Translations under genes and position numbers: made by a program
NCBI RefSeq assembly: GCF_004916905.1
Contig: NZ_SDLV01000025.1
Coordinates: 186,001-250,000 of the forward strand
Reading direction: 5' to 3'
Length of the DNA stretch: 64,000 bases
Source of the DNA: Chryseobacterium candidae
GTDB taxonomy: Bacteria; Bacteroidota; Bacteroidia; Flavobacteriales; Weeksellaceae
Part shown: positions 16,105 to 24,019 of the stretch, piece by piece
Layout of the letters: the number at the start of each line of letters is the position of its first letter
How positions within the stretch are numbered: the stretch's first letter is position 1
Notes under the pieces: model-generated
What the model was told of the DNA's origin: nothing
Database searches by the model: none
What the model saw: the letters and a program-made list of their open reading frames with translations, nothing else

Positions 16105-16127
16105 AGGCGGACACAATCAATCCGCCT
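16105..16127 (-). terminator. Terminator of the alkaline phosphatase gene
   Basis: AGGCGGA and TCCGCCT form a perfect 7-bp GC-rich stem with a 9-nt loop, followed on the minus strand by TTGTTTTTTT. It lies about 40 nt beyond the phosphatase stop and 21 nt beyond the anti-sigma stop, so it may also stop plus-strand transcripts. Confidence 0.8.
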
Positions 16128-16167
16128 CGTATCTCCCAAATAATTAAATATGAAAAAATATGAATGT

Positions 16168-17562
16168 CTATACCAGACAGGCCTTCAGCATCAGATCGTG
16201 AAGGTCTGTATTTTTAATAAACGGCTGTAAAAGTTCGTTTCCTGGACCATACGCAGCTACTTCCACATAATCTCCGGAATGATCCATGCTGATCCATCCT
16301 ACAGAATTCCTGCTTTTTTGAATTTCTGAATATAATTTAAAAGGCAGTTTCTTATAATTATAAAGTCCTTCTTCTTTTTCAAGACCATTGTAGAAGCTTA
16401 ACATATGCCTGGCTTCATCGTCATTCAGAGTAATCCTGTTGCTCTCATAGATCCAGTCTTTAATGTCTTTTACCGAATAGTCTTTGTGAATCTTGTTCAG
16501 AATATATTCATTGGTGTATTGGTAATCTGAAATGCTGTTAAAATTCTTGGTTGCATCTGTTCCGTAAATCGTTCCCGGATTGGCATTTCCATGGTCTGTA
16601 GTGATGATGACTAAAGTATTTCCGTCTTTTTCAGCAAAATCCATAACTGTTTTTACTGCTTCATCAAATGCCAGCTGATCATGGATGAGCGCTGCCACAT
16701 CATTGGCATGGGCAGACCAGTCTACTTTTCCGGCTTCTACCTGAAGGACAAAACCTTCGGGATGGTCTTTCATCTGATTGATGGCTGTGTGGGCCATTTC
16801 AGCAAGAGTTGGCGTATTTTTATACTCCTGAAGATTCGCTCTGTCAATACTATATGGTAATGCTCCTGTACTGAAAATGCCTAATAATTTCTCTCCTTTT
16901 TTGATTTCTTTCAGATCATTTTGTGTTTTCAGAATCCGGTATCCTTTTTTGCTGTAAACAGAATAGAGGTCTTTTTTATCGTCTCTTTTTGCAGGGTTGA
17001 AAAATTCGTCTCCACCTCCTAACAGCACATCGAATTCCAGCTCTGCATACATTTCTGCAATTTGAGGTTCAGCATTTCTTTGGGAAGAATTTACACAGAA
17101 TCCTGCGGGAGTAGCATGAGTAATGGTTACCGTAGTTACACAGCCGGCTTTCTTTCCTGCTTTTTTATATTGCTGCCATATGGGAAGGTGTTTCTCTCCG
17201 TTAGCTCCCATATTCAACGTCCCGTTTTTAACTCTGATTCCGCCTCCAAAAGCAGAACTTGCCGCTGCAGAATCTGTAACAATAGAACTTGCTGAAGCGG
17301 TGTCCATCAAAGCACGGGTTACTTTTTGGTCATGATACAGATTAAGCCAGTTACTACCCTTTCCTAAAATATTCCGTGAGTACAGATCTGCCATTGAAAG
17401 TGTTCCGAGGCTCATCCCATCACTTACCATAAAGATGATATTCTTCGCTTTTCCTTTATGACGAAGTTCGGTATTCTTCCCGAAGCTCCAGAGATCAGAT
17501 GGTGATAAGGTCAATAACCCTGAAAGCAGTGCAGATCCTTTTAGAAATTTTCTTCTGTCCAT
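16168..17562 (-). CDS. Alkaline phosphatase, Tat-exported
   Basis: The 464-residue protein begins with MDRRKFLKGSALLSGLLTLS, a twin-arginine signal. The PhoA-superfamily active site is visible: Asp48 in MVSDGM, the nucleophile Ser98 in IVTDSAAAS, and the late metal site TTDHGNANPG (about 314-323) with a further DHSGDYVEVAAYG near the C-terminus. It hydrolyses phosphomonoesters in the periplasm and needs two zinc ions and one magnesium. The gene lies downstream of the COG0523 GTPase, and a Zur-like palindrome sits in its upstream region. That suggests control by zinc in place of, or besides, phosphate. Confidence 0.9.
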   Translation of the reverse strand: MDRRKFLKGSALLSGLLTLSPSDLWSFGKNTELRHKGKAKNIIFMVSDGMSLGTLSMADLYSRNILGKGSNWLNLYHDQKVTRALMDTASASSIVTDSAAASSAFGGGIRVKNGTLNMGANGEKHLPIWQQYKKAGKKAGCVTTVTITHATPAGFCVNSSQRNAEPQIAEMYAELEFDVLLGGGDEFFNPAKRDDKKDLYSVYSKKGYRILKTQNDLKEIKKGEKLLGIFSTGALPYSIDRANLQEYKNTPTLAEMAHTAINQMKDHPEGFVLQVEAGKVDWSAHANDVAALIHDQLAFDEAVKTVMDFAEKDGNTLVIITTDHGNANPGTIYGTDATKNFNSISDYQYTNEYILNKIHKDYSVKDIKDWIYESNRITLNDDEARHMLSFYNGLEKEEGLYNYKKLPFKLYSEIQKSRNSVGWISMDHSGDYVEVAAYGPGNELLQPFIKNTDLHDLMLKACLV

Positions 17563-17592
17563 ATTGTTTTTGAAATAGTGCTGAAAGTTATC

Positions 17593-17622
17593 GTATTTAA
17601 ATTTTTATCGTAACATTGTCGC
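17593..17622 (-). promoter_or_regulatory. Zur-box-like operator region upstream of alkaline phosphatase
   Basis: GTAACATTGTCGC at 17610-17622 differs from the Zur box at 19212-19224 at two positions. It adjoins a 17-bp block, GATAAAAATTTAAATAC (minus strand, 17593-17609), that is identical to the spacer between the two boxes upstream of zur (19234-19250). Confidence 0.5.
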
Positions 17623-17640
17623 ATTAATTGAAAGTTAATT

Positions 17641-18843
17641 TTAAATGTTCTTTGGAAACGGATCTTCAAAACTTTGTTTTTTGTCAAATAGTTCCTGTTC
17701 CCTTTCATTAATAAGACAATGTTGAAGGTCTGATAACATTTGATCTTTATCCAGATTCTGTCCGATAAAAACCAGTTCATTGATTCTGTCGCCCCAGTTT
17801 TTATCCCATCTGCTTTCTATAAATTTTTGATTATCTACAAATGAAGAATACTGCACCCTGTGATTCATAGGCATACTACTCCACCAAACTCCTGCTTTTT
17901 CCAGTCTGAAAGAACCGCCTGCCTGGGAAAAATTTAAAGCATCATCAGGTCTTGAGGCCAGCCAGAACAAACCTTTAGCTCTGATGGCTTCTTCAGGATA
18001 ATGATGATTCAGGTATTCCCAAAGTCTCATAGGATGGAAAGGCTTTTTATCTCTGAAAACCAATGAGCTTATCCCATACTCTTCAGTTTCCGTGGTGTGA
18101 TGATCGGATTGTAATTCTTTTTGCCAGCCTGCAGATGACTGTGCCCTTTCGAAATCAAAAAGCTTTGTATTTAAAATCTTTTGAGGATCAATTTTTCCAA
18201 ATTCTGAATGGAGAAGAACAGCCTCCGGATTCAGTTTCTTTATGGCTGCTGTTAAAAAACCAAGGGTTTCAGTATTTATAAGATCTGTTTTGTTTAAGAT
18301 AATCACGTTGGCAAATTCAATCTGGTCGGTCAGAAGATTGACAATCGTTCTGTAATCGCCTTCCATATCAGTAAGATCACGATCCAGTAACATTTCATTA
18401 GAGCCAAAATCATTCATGAAATTGAAACAATCAACCACTGTCACCATTGTATCCACATAACTGAAACGGGACAGATCTATTCCACTCTCTTCATCAATAT
18501 AAGTGAATGTTTGGGCAACAGGAATCGGTTCACTGATTCCCGTACTTTCGATAAGGAGATAATCAAAACGGTTTTCATTCGCCAAACGTTCTACTTCTAC
18601 CATAAGATCTTCACGAAGTGTACAGCAGATGCATCCGTTACTCATTTCTACTAATTTTTCTTCTGTTCTGGAAAGGGTATTTTGGTTTTCAACAAGCCTT
18701 GCATCAATATTAATTTCGCTCATATCATTCACTATGACTGCTACTTTTAAGCCTTGTTTATTGTGAAGAATATGATTCAGTAATGTTGTCTTTCCAGCTC
18801 CCAGAAAGCCGCTGAGTACCGTTACAGGAAGTTTCTTAGTCAT
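17641..18843 (-). CDS. COG0523 (CobW/ZNG-type) GTPase, zinc-responsive metallochaperone
   Basis: The 400-residue protein has the P-loop GFLGAGKTT (12-20). The CxCC metal motif is at Cys71-x-Cys73-Cys74 (GCICCTLRED), with ESTGISEP and NKTDL switch motifs. A CobW C-terminal domain (about 245-395) follows after a small acidic/His segment (SDHHTTETEE). COG0523 proteins with CxCC deliver zinc or other metals to client enzymes, often under Zur control. The MerC-like gene lies 4 nt upstream on the same strand, and both sit behind the paired Zur boxes. Confidence 0.9.
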   Translation of the reverse strand: MTKKLPVTVLSGFLGAGKTTLLNHILHNKQGLKVAVIVNDMSEINIDARLVENQNTLSRTEEKLVEMSNGCICCTLREDLMVEVERLANENRFDYLLIESTGISEPIPVAQTFTYIDEESGIDLSRFSYVDTMVTVVDCFNFMNDFGSNEMLLDRDLTDMEGDYRTIVNLLTDQIEFANVIILNKTDLINTETLGFLTAAIKKLNPEAVLLHSEFGKIDPQKILNTKLFDFERAQSSAGWQKELQSDHHTTETEEYGISSLVFRDKKPFHPMRLWEYLNHHYPEEAIRAKGLFWLASRPDDALNFSQAGGSFRLEKAGVWWSSMPMNHRVQYSSFVDNQKFIESRWDKNWGDRINELVFIGQNLDKDQMLSDLQHCLINEREQELFDKKQSFEDPFPKNI

Positions 18844-18847
18844 GATT

Positions 18848-19186
18848 TTAATGTTTATGATTTTTAAAATTGATCAGATGGCCAGTAATCAAACCGGCAG
18901 CTCCCATATAGATCAGAGGAAGATGTACTTCAAACAGAAAATCTGCCAGTATAGAAATAAAAATAAGAGCCAGTGATACCCAGAATAGAAACTTCAGCCA
19001 TTGCTTTTCTATTTTCTTCGTTATTCTGAAAACTACAACAGCTCCAATGAAAAGGAAAACCAGATCAATATAAGGGTTATGTGATATTCCCAAGGGGACA
19101 ATCAGTAATAATGGAAAGACGATACAATGAATCAGGCATAAAACAGCAGCGGAGATTCCTACAGCATCAAGAATTTTTGATTTCAT
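18848..19186 (-). CDS. MerC-like four-helix membrane protein
   Basis: I choose ATG 19186 (MKSKILDAVGISAAVLCLIH, 112 residues). A longer frame from 19255 would run through the operator. The protein has four hydrophobic segments and a CLIHC motif near residues 18-22, as in MerC-domain proteins, plus a basic His-containing tail (NFKNHKH). MerC proteins are known for mercury uptake. In this setting, directly behind Zur boxes and before the COG0523 gene, import of zinc is a reasonable guess. It is not proven by the sequence. Confidence 0.75.
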   Translation of the reverse strand: MKSKILDAVGISAAVLCLIHCIVFPLLLIVPLGISHNPYIDLVFLFIGAVVVFRITKKIEKQWLKFLFWVSLALIFISILADFLFEVHLPLIYMGAAGLITGHLINFKNHKH

Positions 19187-19211
19187 AATAGTATGGATTA
19201 ATTTTCTTATC

Positions 19212-19224
19212 GTAACTTTGTTGC
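19212..19224. promoter_or_regulatory. Zur box 1
   Basis: GTAACTTTGTTGC, a palindrome with 5-bp arms (one mismatch) and a TTT centre. It abuts the -7 element of the MerC-COG0523 promoter. The second copy begins exactly 40 bp away. Confidence 0.65.
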
Positions 19225-19255
19225 AAAAGTAAAGATAAAAATTTAAATACCGCAA
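19224..19255 (-). promoter_or_regulatory. Promoter of the MerC-COG0523 operon between the Zur boxes
   Basis: On the minus strand TTG (complement of 19253-19255) and TACTTTTG (complement of 19224-19231) are separated by 21 nt, matching the Bacteroidota consensus. Both elements overlap or adjoin the palindromic boxes, so repressor binding would block transcription. Confidence 0.65.
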
Positions 19256-19264
19256 CTTTGTTGC
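19252..19264. promoter_or_regulatory. Zur box 2
   Basis: GCAACTTTGTTGC is a perfect palindrome (GCAAC/GTTGC) with a TTT centre, ending 7 nt before the zur ATG. It covers the -33 TTG of the divergent operon. Confidence 0.7.
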
Positions 19265-19271
19265 ATTAAAA

Positions 19272-19661
19272 ATGAAACAAGTCAGAAATACTCACGCCAA
19301 AACTGAAATTTTAAACCTGATTAATGGTTCAGAGGTAGCCCTTACCCACTCTGATATTCAGAAGAAACTGGGAGATCTGTGCAATAGAGTAACCATTTAC
19401 AGAGTTCTGGAAAGGCTTGAAAACGAAGGTGCTATACATAAGATCGTCAATATTGACGGTGTGGTGAATTTTGCAAAATGCAGTGGGAAATGTACCCATG
19501 AACAACATTTTCACAATCATGTTCATTTTAACTGTAAGGAATGTCATTCCGTTACGTGTATTGAAAATGCTATTCCGGAAATCAGTTTGCCGGAACATTT
19601 TATTGCACAGGAATATAATTTAATTATCAGCGGGATATGCCCTAAATGTGCTGATCTTTAA
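19272..19661 (+). CDS. zur: Fur-family zinc uptake regulator
   Basis: The 129-residue protein is a Fur-family repressor. A winged helix comes first (about 20-75; NRVTIYRVLERLENEGAIHK). The metal-binding half contains HEQHFHNHVHFNCKECHSVTC, and the structural zinc site is formed by CKEC and the C-terminal CPKC. The His-rich HxHFHNHVH pattern and the gene neighbours (MerC-like, COG0523 GTPase, Zn-dependent phosphatase) favour Zur over Fur or PerR. It is divergent from the MerC operon, and its own start is 7 nt from Zur box 2, so it is probably autoregulated. Confidence 0.85.
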   Translation: MKQVRNTHAKTEILNLINGSEVALTHSDIQKKLGDLCNRVTIYRVLERLENEGAIHKIVNIDGVVNFAKCSGKCTHEQHFHNHVHFNCKECHSVTCIENAIPEISLPEHFIAQEYNLIISGICPKCADL

Positions 19662-19722
19662 AAGTAAAAAGACAGAAAAGCGAATATGCTGATCTGCCTT
19701 TTTTATGGAAATAGAAATTCTT

Positions 19723-20208
19723 TTATAAAGAAGAAATATAGACTTCTATTTTGGTTCCATCATAATTGAAGGTTCCGTCAGAATTCTTTTTACCCAATAC
19801 CCATTTCATATCTACAGGTACTGCCCATGCAGATCCTAATGAAAATCCGTTAACAGATCTGATTTCGTTTCCGTTTCCCGTGGTAACAGCTGAATGAAAG
19901 AATGTCTTATCAATAAGTCTGTAAAAACCAATGGCTTTTCCTGCCGGAATGGGTGTATATCCATCCCATTTTTTTCCCGCCGGATAATTGAATAAGGTTA
20001 ACCATTTCTGTCCTGCCGATTCTGCAAGCTGGGTAGGGCTTATCCTGGCGCCACGCATATACAATGCATAGGCTACCACATCATGACATACTCCACTGTT
20101 GTATTTCGAAATGTTCTCTTCACCTGAGAGAACAGCATGAGCAACGGGTGCTCTTTCAGATAGGGATAGCTGAGCCTTCCTGGCTCCTTCCGGTGTTATA
20201 AATGACAT
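19723..20208 (-). CDS. Unrecognised 161-residue protein with papain-like Cys/His spacing
   Basis: No family is recognised with confidence and there is no signal peptide. The segment NSGVCHDVVAYALYMRGA places Cys41 at the start of a predicted helix. DKTFFHSAVTTG places His105 on a predicted strand, followed by a polar NG (Asn120). This layout is reminiscent of NlpC/P60-like or other papain-fold hydrolases, including small amidase effectors. No immunity or secretion gene lies adjacent. It could equally be a non-enzymatic protein. Confidence 0.5.
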   Translation of the reverse strand: MSFITPEGARKAQLSLSERAPVAHAVLSGEENISKYNSGVCHDVVAYALYMRGARISPTQLAESAGQKWLTLFNYPAGKKWDGYTPIPAGKAIGFYRLIDKTFFHSAVTTGNGNEIRSVNGFSLGSAWAVPVDMKWVLGKKNSDGTFNYDGTKIEVYISSL

Positions 20209-20280
20209 ATTATACTATTTTGTTTGGTGAAGTAAAGGTAGGGCTTTAAAATTTAATCACCGATGTTGGAAAATATTTCA

Positions 20281-20345
20281 AGTTTGGGCTAAAGCCCTTT
20301 TTATAGCAAATAATACATTAAGTGGGTTAAAACCCGCCTCCATTG
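20281..20345. repeat. Degenerate copy of the nested inverted-repeat element
   Basis: GGGCTAAAGCCC near 20286-20297 and AGTGGGTTAAAACCCGCCTC at 20321-20340 resemble the terminal repeats of the larger element at 20436-20573. The interior is shortened. The pair is read as a decayed copy. Confidence 0.5.
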
Positions 20346-20435
20346 ATATATAAATTCATTTGAAAGATTATCGTTAACAATTGATTAAAAAGAAAAAAAG
20401 ATAAGCAATAAAATATCTAAGGAGTTATTATATTC

Positions 20436-20573
20436 AATAGGAACGGGCTTTAGCCCGTTTTAATAATATGCATAAAATCCTATGGCTTCAGCCAAAACTT
20501 AATAGTTGTAAAGTTTTGGTTGAAGCCTTTAATATGGAAATAACAAACAAGCGGACTAAAGCCCGCTCCTATT
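20436..20573. repeat. 138-bp nested inverted-repeat element (MITE/REP-like)
   Basis: The ends are 25-nt inverted repeats differing at 3 positions: left arm 20436-20460, with core CGGGCTTTAGCCCG, and right arm 20549-20573. Inside lies a second inverted repeat, with 17-nt arms at 20484-20500 and 20511-20527 (16 of 17 match) and a 10-nt loop. No coding capacity. It fills most of the 386-nt gap between two minus-strand genes. Confidence 0.75.
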
Positions 20574-20594
20574 GATCAAAATGATAAAAATTTT

Positions 20595-21803
20595 CTAACA
20601 ATAATACATGCATTCATAGCTGAAAAGTTTCCCATCTTTAAAAGTAAAAATAAAAATCCCTGCATCTCCATTCTGAATATGATATTCGTGTGGAGAAGAA
20701 ATCCAGCGTGTTGAAAGCAGATCACCAAAATGGTTAACAAAATCCTTTTCATTATAGTTGGAGTCCATATGTTCATTTCCCAGAACTACAGCTTCACCAT
20801 TTTTGAAGGACATTTTGTAAATACTTCCGGAAACTTTTCCTTTATATTCTTCAAAGGCTACAATCATATCAGATGTTCTGTAAAAATATTGAGGTTCCCA
20901 GCCGCATTCAGGGGTATCCGGAATGTCTTTAACCTTCTGCATCTCCAGCTTTTTCATCTGTGTCTCTGTGATTTTTCCATCAAAAAGTTCAGAATTCTTC
21001 CATAAGAAATGCATATTCAGGTCTTTTAGCTTTTTCTCATAAGCTTCTGTTCCGGTTTTTTTTGCAAATTGATCTGCCAGAAGAAGTTCAAAATCAATAT
21101 CTATTTTTGTATTTTCTATCCCTGAATAAGATTCTTTCCAGTAAAGCAATGCCTGTTTAAGGTTTTTATCTTCAAGCCATGCAATTTCACGTAACCTTCC
21201 CACCTGAGCCAGTTCTTTTTCCTTATTTTTACCTTTCACTGCAAGATAATCTTTCAGAATTTTGTCGTAGGTAAGTTCATTACCCAGATATTTCATTTGA
21301 ATATATTCAGGATTTTCATGAAAATGGTCACCAATATAGATCCAGCCATCCTCATATAAAGGAACATAATCTATACAGACAAGTTCATTTAGAGCTGCTC
21401 TTCTTACCGGGATGCTTTCTGTGGTAGGGCCTTTTCGTACACGCAGTTCAGATACCTGTATATAAAAATGCGGACATTGATATCCCTCTTTTCCTCTATA
21501 AAAATACTGAGCAGGTTCACCAGCTGATTTTTCCCCACGCATAGACTTTTGTAATGGCTGGCGGTCAATAAAACCAATATCACCGTTGCTTACCTGTACT
21601 TTATATTGCGTTTGGGTAGAATCCAGAACGTAAACCGGAGCTTCAGTAGAAAATATTCCTAAAAGATCTTTATTTTTTCCACTTTCACGAAAGAGATGTC
21701 CCCATTCAGAAGTATAAACAGGTCGTTGGCCGGGGTTTTGTGCCATGGTATTGTAAAAGCAGCACTGAATCATGCCGGCTGCCAGTAGTATCTTATTCAA
21801 CAT
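20595..21803 (-). CDS. Secreted protein with SH3-like domains, function unknown
   Basis: The 402-residue protein has a signal peptide (to MAQ, about residue 22). Two SH3b-like stretches follow. One is at about 35-85 (APVYVLDSTQTQYKVQVSNG, then IGFIDRQPL). The other is at about 112-175, where SELRVRKGPTTESIPVRRA is the typical SH3b opening (V-R-x-GP-x-x) and DGWIYIGD follows. The second half (about 180-402) is a helical then beta region unlike anything I recognise. SH3b domains often bind peptidoglycan peptides or protein ligands, so an envelope role is likely. Confidence 0.6.
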   Translation of the reverse strand: MLNKILLAAGMIQCCFYNTMAQNPGQRPVYTSEWGHLFRESGKNKDLLGIFSTEAPVYVLDSTQTQYKVQVSNGDIGFIDRQPLQKSMRGEKSAGEPAQYFYRGKEGYQCPHFYIQVSELRVRKGPTTESIPVRRAALNELVCIDYVPLYEDGWIYIGDHFHENPEYIQMKYLGNELTYDKILKDYLAVKGKNKEKELAQVGRLREIAWLEDKNLKQALLYWKESYSGIENTKIDIDFELLLADQFAKKTGTEAYEKKLKDLNMHFLWKNSELFDGKITETQMKKLEMQKVKDIPDTPECGWEPQYFYRTSDMIVAFEEYKGKVSGSIYKMSFKNGEAVVLGNEHMDSNYNEKDFVNHFGDLLSTRWISSPHEYHIQNGDAGIFIFTFKDGKLFSYECMYYC

Positions 21804-21961
21804 ATTGTAATTGGTATCCGTAAAAGCTTTAATATCTTTTGCAGATAGGTTTATAATGACTTCTATGGTTATTCCTTCAAAAATAATGAAAATTGAGGGT
21901 TTGTCCTAAAGTTGTTGTTATTCAGAATGGGTATAAATTCCATCCTATTCATCTGTTTTCA

Positions 21962-22000
21962 TTGGGTAGCGAAAATAAAAATACTATTTTTATCGCCCAA
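21962..22000. other. Hairpin in the leader of the 22018 gene
   Basis: TTGGG(TA)GCGA and CGCCCAA with long AATAAAAATA / TATTTTTAT arms form an imperfect stem with bulges and a 2-nt loop. It ends 17 nt before the start codon. Its role is unclear: a translational or transcriptional control structure is possible. Confidence 0.35.
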
Positions 22001-22017
22001 AAAAGTAAAGATTAATT

Positions 22018-22509
22018 ATGCCGACTGATGCTTCTCTCAAGCTGATTCCGATGACAACTTTCGTGCTGGAGTATTATTCACATGAAGGATATGCCGATCT
22101 TCAGATTTTGAATCTGATGAATAATTATGCCAATTTCTTAAAGAAGCGTTTGACTCTTGGAATGTTTGTCCCTGTAGACCGTAAAGGAAATATCCTGAAA
22201 GAACCTAAAAATTATACGGCATGGAAATCTCTTGACCATAATGATGGGAAAAGAACGGACGTTGCAGGTTTTGAAGAATATGCTGAATACCAGAAGGCTG
22301 AACAGAATTGTATGTTTGAAGGCTTTAAGGTAGATTATAATGGATATTCCAAAGTAAGAATCATTGCTTCATACGACTCTTCTATTGAATTGTCTTTTAA
22401 TAAAAATGACCTCCTTCCTACAGGATTCAATGATGTAGAATCACTGACTGTTTTTGATGATATCTTTTTAACATCCAGTGCTTTAAAAGCGATTGGGATA
22501 AAATGGTAA
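22018..22509 (+). CDS. Conserved hypothetical protein, 163 residues
   Basis: No family is recognised. The protein is soluble and has no signal peptide. It begins MPTDASLKLIPMTTFVLEYY; the second Met (residue 12) is another possible start. It contains NYANFLKKRLTLGMFVPVDRKG and a C-terminal segment SLTVFDDIFLTSSALKAIG. Codon use resembles the neighbours, and a terminator follows, so it is likely a real monocistronic gene. Confidence 0.6.
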   Translation: MPTDASLKLIPMTTFVLEYYSHEGYADLQILNLMNNYANFLKKRLTLGMFVPVDRKGNILKEPKNYTAWKSLDHNDGKRTDVAGFEEYAEYQKAEQNCMFEGFKVDYNGYSKVRIIASYDSSIELSFNKNDLLPTGFNDVESLTVFDDIFLTSSALKAIGIKW

Positions 22510-22525
22510 AATATTATATAATGAA

Positions 22526-22557
22526 AACCACTTATCAGAGCTGATAAAGGTTTTTTT
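22526..22557 (+). terminator. Terminator after the 163-residue hypothetical gene
   Basis: AACCACTTATCAG pairs imperfectly with CTGATAAAGGTT around AG and is followed by seven T. It begins 17 nt after the stop codon. Confidence 0.75.
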
Positions 22558-22561
22558 AATG

Positions 22562-23023
22562 TTATTGATTTTTTAATATATTTTCAAGTTCTGTTATAAA
22601 ATCTTTCTGTGCAGTATTGATCCGTTTTTGTGCTTCTTCTGAAGAAAACCATTCCCATTGATCTACTTCCGGAACTTCTATTATTTTACCCGATTTGGGT
22701 GGCCATTCTAATGAAAAGGTATTGCTGTAAAGGTCAGAAGTCTCAATATCTCTTTCTAAAGCCCAGGCATAAACGGTTTTTCCGCCTTTTTGTTGAACAG
22801 GTGATAATCCGATGAATTTTCCTTCTATTGTTTTACCCGTTTCTTCCTTAAATTCCTTTAATGCATGCTCCAACGGATCTTCATCAGGAAGAAACTCTCC
22901 TTTAGGAATAGACCATGCCCCAAGATCTTTATTTCGCCAGAAAGGACCGCCGGGATGAACCAGAAAGTAATACAGACTGTATTTTTCTTTTTTAAACAGC
23001 AAAATCCCGGCACTCGTTTTCAT
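22562..23023 (-). CDS. NUDIX hydrolase
   Basis: The 153-residue protein contains a full NUDIX box from Gly42 (GEFLPDE) through Glu48 to KEFKEETG (56-63). The arginine of the consensus REUxEE is replaced by Lys56. The N-terminus SAGILLFKKEKYSLYYFLVH and the GGPFWRNKDLGAWSIPKGE motif match the AP4A/NTP pyrophosphohydrolase-like subgroup. It probably cleaves a nucleoside diphosphate linked to another moiety. The substrate is not predictable. Confidence 0.88.
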   Translation of the reverse strand: MKTSAGILLFKKEKYSLYYFLVHPGGPFWRNKDLGAWSIPKGEFLPDEDPLEHALKEFKEETGKTIEGKFIGLSPVQQKGGKTVYAWALERDIETSDLYSNTFSLEWPPKSGKIIEVPEVDQWEWFSSEEAQKRINTAQKDFITELENILKNQ

Positions 23024-23074
23024 AAGCTTAAAGGTTTGATTATTAAAGGTATGAAAAATAGATAAACCCGATGA

Positions 23075-23929
23075 TCAATAAGATGAACCTTTCTTTTTAA
23101 ACTCAGAAGGTGACGTTTGCTTGTATGCTTTGAATATTTTATTGAAGTGGCTGGCATCATTGAAACCCAGCCTGTCTGCAATTTCACTGATGTTATAATG
23201 GCTTTGCAGTAAAAGCTTTTCAGCAGTTTTTATTTTATGCTGCATAATATGCTGTTGTATGGAAAATCCAGTCTGTTTTTTGATGTGAATGCTAATATAG
23301 TTCGGGGAAAGCATAAATTCTCTGGCCAGATTTTCAATTTTCATTTTATCATTATCCAAAGCATTCACATTGATATAATACAGGATTTTCTCAATTCTGC
23401 TCACACTATGAGTGATCCAGCTATTTGTTGTAGCATTTTGTATTGTATTTCGGATAAGAATAGTAATAATACTGCAAAAGAGGTCAGTAGTAATCTCTTT
23501 GGTATAGGTGTTTTTGTGACTGAACTCATACAGAAGAATCCTGGCAAGTTGTAACAGATGGGTCCTGTCTGTTTTACTTTTAATGACCGATTCATACACA
23601 AAAGAATGATCTTCCATGAGGAGCTGTACAACTTTCTGAAGTTCATTTTTCTTAGCAGACAGCAGGTTTTCCCAGATATACTGTTCTGTAAATTTTATAT
23701 AAATGAATTTTGTTTTGCTTTTAATTGAAAATTCATGGCCATCACTTGGTCTGAGAAGAAAAACATCTCCCTTTTTATAAGAAAAAGTAATGTTGTTGAG
23801 ATGATGAAATCCTTTTCCACTTTCTATAATGATCAGTTCATAAAAATTATGATTGTGATATTCAACGTCCCAGCTTTCCTTTTCAATGCTGAAAACATTA
23901 AAAGAGTTGAAATTAACGATTCGTTTCAT
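23075..23929 (-). CDS. AraC-family transcriptional regulator
   Basis: I choose ATG 23929 (MKRIVNFNSFNVFSIEKESW, 284 residues). The longer frame from 24037 would overlap the divergent deacetylase gene and lacks conserved sequence. An N-terminal cupin-type domain (about 10-90; HNHNFYELIIIESGKGFHH) is followed by two helix-turn-helices (about 185-280; NLAREFMLSPNYISIHIKKQ and ISEIADRLGFNDASHFNKIF). The cupin suggests sugar or small-molecule sensing. The divergent polysaccharide deacetylase gene is its most likely target. Confidence 0.88.
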   Translation of the reverse strand: MKRIVNFNSFNVFSIEKESWDVEYHNHNFYELIIIESGKGFHHLNNITFSYKKGDVFLLRPSDGHEFSIKSKTKFIYIKFTEQYIWENLLSAKKNELQKVVQLLMEDHSFVYESVIKSKTDRTHLLQLARILLYEFSHKNTYTKEITTDLFCSIITILIRNTIQNATTNSWITHSVSRIEKILYYINVNALDNDKMKIENLAREFMLSPNYISIHIKKQTGFSIQQHIMQHKIKTAEKLLLQSHYNISEIADRLGFNDASHFNKIFKAYKQTSPSEFKKKGSSY

Positions 23930-24019
23930 AGCAGAATGGATTTTTACAAATTTACCATTAATTTTTACAATATATACTGATGGATTATTGATGAATTTTG
24001 CCTTATCAATACATTCAAA

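Noticed and set aside
19186-19255. Longer MerC-like protein starting at 19255
   Set aside because: The extra N-terminus (MRYLNFYLYFCNKVTIRKLI) is translated from the Zur box and promoter region and is not conserved-looking. ATG 19186 gives the proper family start.
20281-20573. CRISPR array
   Set aside because: The repeats are inverted and nested, not direct and evenly spaced, and no cas gene is near.
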